From assembly GCA_949130485.1 (NCBI GenBank), contig OX422192.1:6239085-6303084 (forward strand): a stretch of DNA of 64,000 bases, written 5' to 3'. The notes beneath the pieces are model-generated. The model made no database searches. It was not told where the DNA came from and saw only the letters and a list, made by a program, of their open reading frames with translations. Within the stretch, counting starts at the first letter, position 1. Each line of letters opens with the position of its first letter. This DNA comes from Agelas oroides. Lineage: Eukaryota; Porifera; Demospongiae; Agelasida; Agelasidae. Shown in pieces: positions 62,437 through 64,000 of this stretch. The position numbers and the translations under genes are program-made.

Positions 62437-62956
62437 CTGATGGGAAGAACAAACTTCAATGTAATGTAGTCTATAGCTGGCAGAAACTGTGATTCGTCTC
62501 ATTACTTTAAGCATTTGGAATGTAAATAGCTAACACACACTTTCAAACAGATTCTGGAATGGTAGATTTACACAATCTGTGCATTATATAAATGCATGCA
62601 CTATTTGTATTTGCTGTCAGGTGGGTTGAACTTGATTGTTTGACTTAAGGAAACTAAGTCAACACATCCGAGCCGAAACCCAAGCTACACTTGTGAAATG
62701 TAAAAGCAAATATGTGAATACAGCAATTGTCTGATAAATTGGATCCTCTCATATTAGTGCTATATCTTAATGAATCTTGTATGTCTTACAGAAAATCTTG
62801 CTATGTAGTTGGATAATTCAAGTCAAAATTTGCAATTTTGATTCAAATGAACTCAATGTTTTAGGCTAGCAGCGAAGTTATTCAACAGTGGCCCAACAGC
62901 TATACAGGCTATGCAGAGGGAAAGATTATTTTACTACAGGCCAAGAGTTTCTCTAT

Positions 62957-63107
62957 TACCCTCATTCCCAGGCCTCCCCCGCTTTTACCTTCCGTTCACG
63001 TTCACAATAATACATATGAGCAGAAGACCCGTTTTTCTCTGATCTTCCGCTCCAGTGTATTATTGTGAACACAAACGGAAAGTAAAAACAGAGGTGGAAT
63101 GAGGCTA
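62957..63107. mobile_element. MULE-like MITE, short
   Basis: CCTCATTCCCAGGCCTCCCC at the left and TAGCCTCATTCCACCTC reversed at the right; both arms continue through CCTTCCGTT and TTCACAATAATAC. Flanks TTCTCTAT and TTCCCTAT match at 7 of 8. The same family as 489-898. Confidence 0.7.
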
Positions 63108-63420
63108 TTCCCTATGGCAATGTGTAAACACAAAATTTAAATTAAATTAAACAGCAGCTCCAGTCTTTCAGAGAATGTTGATTTACTGTAAACAATTTGT
63201 GTTATAGTTAGCGTGGAGGTGTTATGTGTACAACTTTTATATTACCATACACTGTGGGTTGATTTGCGTGCCTGACTTGCATAATAAGATAAGCAAATTA
63301 TCAGGAAATGGTTATGCATTCATCAACAATGGACACACAAACTTTTGTATGATGACAAGACAAACAAACACACACAAACAGTAGTGATTCACAGTCAGCA
63401 ATGTAGTCTCATTCACTTAC

Positions 63421-63522
63421 CCCTTTCTTATCATCTTTGATGTTGATGTCAGCTCCTTTGTCAACAAGGCATTGCAATGTGTCCACATGACCTTCAAATG
63501 CTGCCCAGTGTAGGGCAGTCAT
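63421..63522 (-). CDS. Cluster B ANK exon (34-residue type)
   Basis: 102 bp, phase 0-0, donor GTAAGTG. Repeat: MTALHWAAFEGHVDTLQ, CLVDKGADINIKDDKKG. Nearly the same as the 3'-most exon, 54575-54676, although nine kilobases apart. Confidence 0.88.
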
Positions 63523-63962
63523 CTGATGAGGAGAAGGAAACAAACTATGCCAAGAATGGCCATTTAGTCTATGTATCAAGTGATGCTATTAAATGAACAT
63601 ACATGCAGGGATAACACTCCTTTGTACAGGCATAAAGAAGACATGGCAATGATTCTGTGCCTTCTGCTTGTGAAACCTGTCACTAGGAGACTGCATGAAT
63701 GTGAATACAGCCATACTCTGTTAAACTGGAGCCAGTTTCATATCCATACTAGCAGATAGTGACAGTGATAACAGCTGAGTACAATGTGGGTTGATTTGCT
63801 TGCCTGACTTCCATGTAGACCATTTATTTCAAGACAAGCAAGTAATGGTTATGCATTCATCAATAATATGGATACAAAAACCTTTGTTGGGTGCCTGGGA
63901 ACAATACCAACACAAAATCGCAGTAGTGATTCACAGTCAGCAGTGTAATCACATTCTCTCAC

Positions 63963-64000
63963 CCCTTCATCTGTTTTGATGTTGATGTCAGCTCCTTTGT
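63963..64000 (-). CDS. Cluster B ANK exon, cut by window end
   Basis: The C-terminal end of a repeat, KGADINIKTDEG, with donor GTGAGAG. It matches the 33-residue type seen at 58041 and 60158. The rest lies beyond the window, so cluster B continues. Confidence 0.8.

Noticed and set aside
9991-63522. Regularly repeated near-identical 99/102-bp segments, at first glance like a CRISPR array
   Set aside because: Spacing is irregular (0.3-16 kb), the repeats translate as ANK repeats and have splice sites.

Overview
The window is animal nuclear DNA: exons in the tens to low hundreds of bases with GT..AG introns, about 40% GC by eye, and dense transposon debris. The repeat mix (a CR1/L2-like LINE with APE-type endonuclease, a tRNA-headed SINE with a Nin-DC-like core, a DIRS-like tyrosine-recombinase retroelement, many TA-flanked MITEs and a hammerhead ribozyme) fits an early-branching invertebrate. 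I favour a sponge, with a cnidarian as second choice, but the sequence does not prove it.

Main content: one large minus-strand ankyrin (ANK) repeat gene, 'gene A', runs from two alternative first exons (49830-49732 and 48914-48816) down to a stop codon at 241. Eighteen ANK exons each encode exactly one repeat of 33 aa (99 bp) or 34 aa (102 bp). All begin and end in phase 0, so any subset can be joined in frame. Two C-terminal exons (6637-6448 and 434-241) follow, with matching phase and no family I recognise. With one first exon and every ANK exon the product would be about 757 aa. If the damaged exon at 20837-20935 is skipped it would be 724 aa. The introns around the ANK exons are copies of one another, so the array grew by duplication of exon-plus-intron units of about 1 kb.

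Upstream (54575-64000) is a second cluster, 'cluster B', of nine more one-repeat ANK exons on the same strand. It alternates 34-aa and 33-aa types and has no C-terminal exons in this window. It is either the 3' part of a paralogous gene that lost its tail, or an upstream alternative 5' part of gene A.

Transposons by region: 0.5-6.2 kb, a MULE-like MITE and a decayed LINE with a SINE inside its endonuclease, all in the last intron of gene A. 17.7-22.5 kb, TA-flanked and hAT-like MITEs in ANK introns. 23.0-28.2 kb, a nest of a TA-flanked element holding a 1.47-kb element with 9-bp target duplications, which carries a RecQ-helicase fragment that is itself split by a third element. 29.4-35.5 kb, a decayed DIRS-like element with gag-like, RT/RNase H and recombinase remains and nested MITEs. 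41.5-46 kb, two families of inverted-repeat elements. 48.5-50.3 kb, a tandem duplication carrying the two first exons. 50.3-54.5 kb, short MITEs and a type I hammerhead ribozyme at 53861-53922. 55.4-63.1 kb, further MITEs, including a pogo/Tigger derivative that keeps a helix-turn-helix remnant.

No CRISPR, rRNA or prokaryotic feature was seen. All calls are from reading alone, and no alignment or database search was run.
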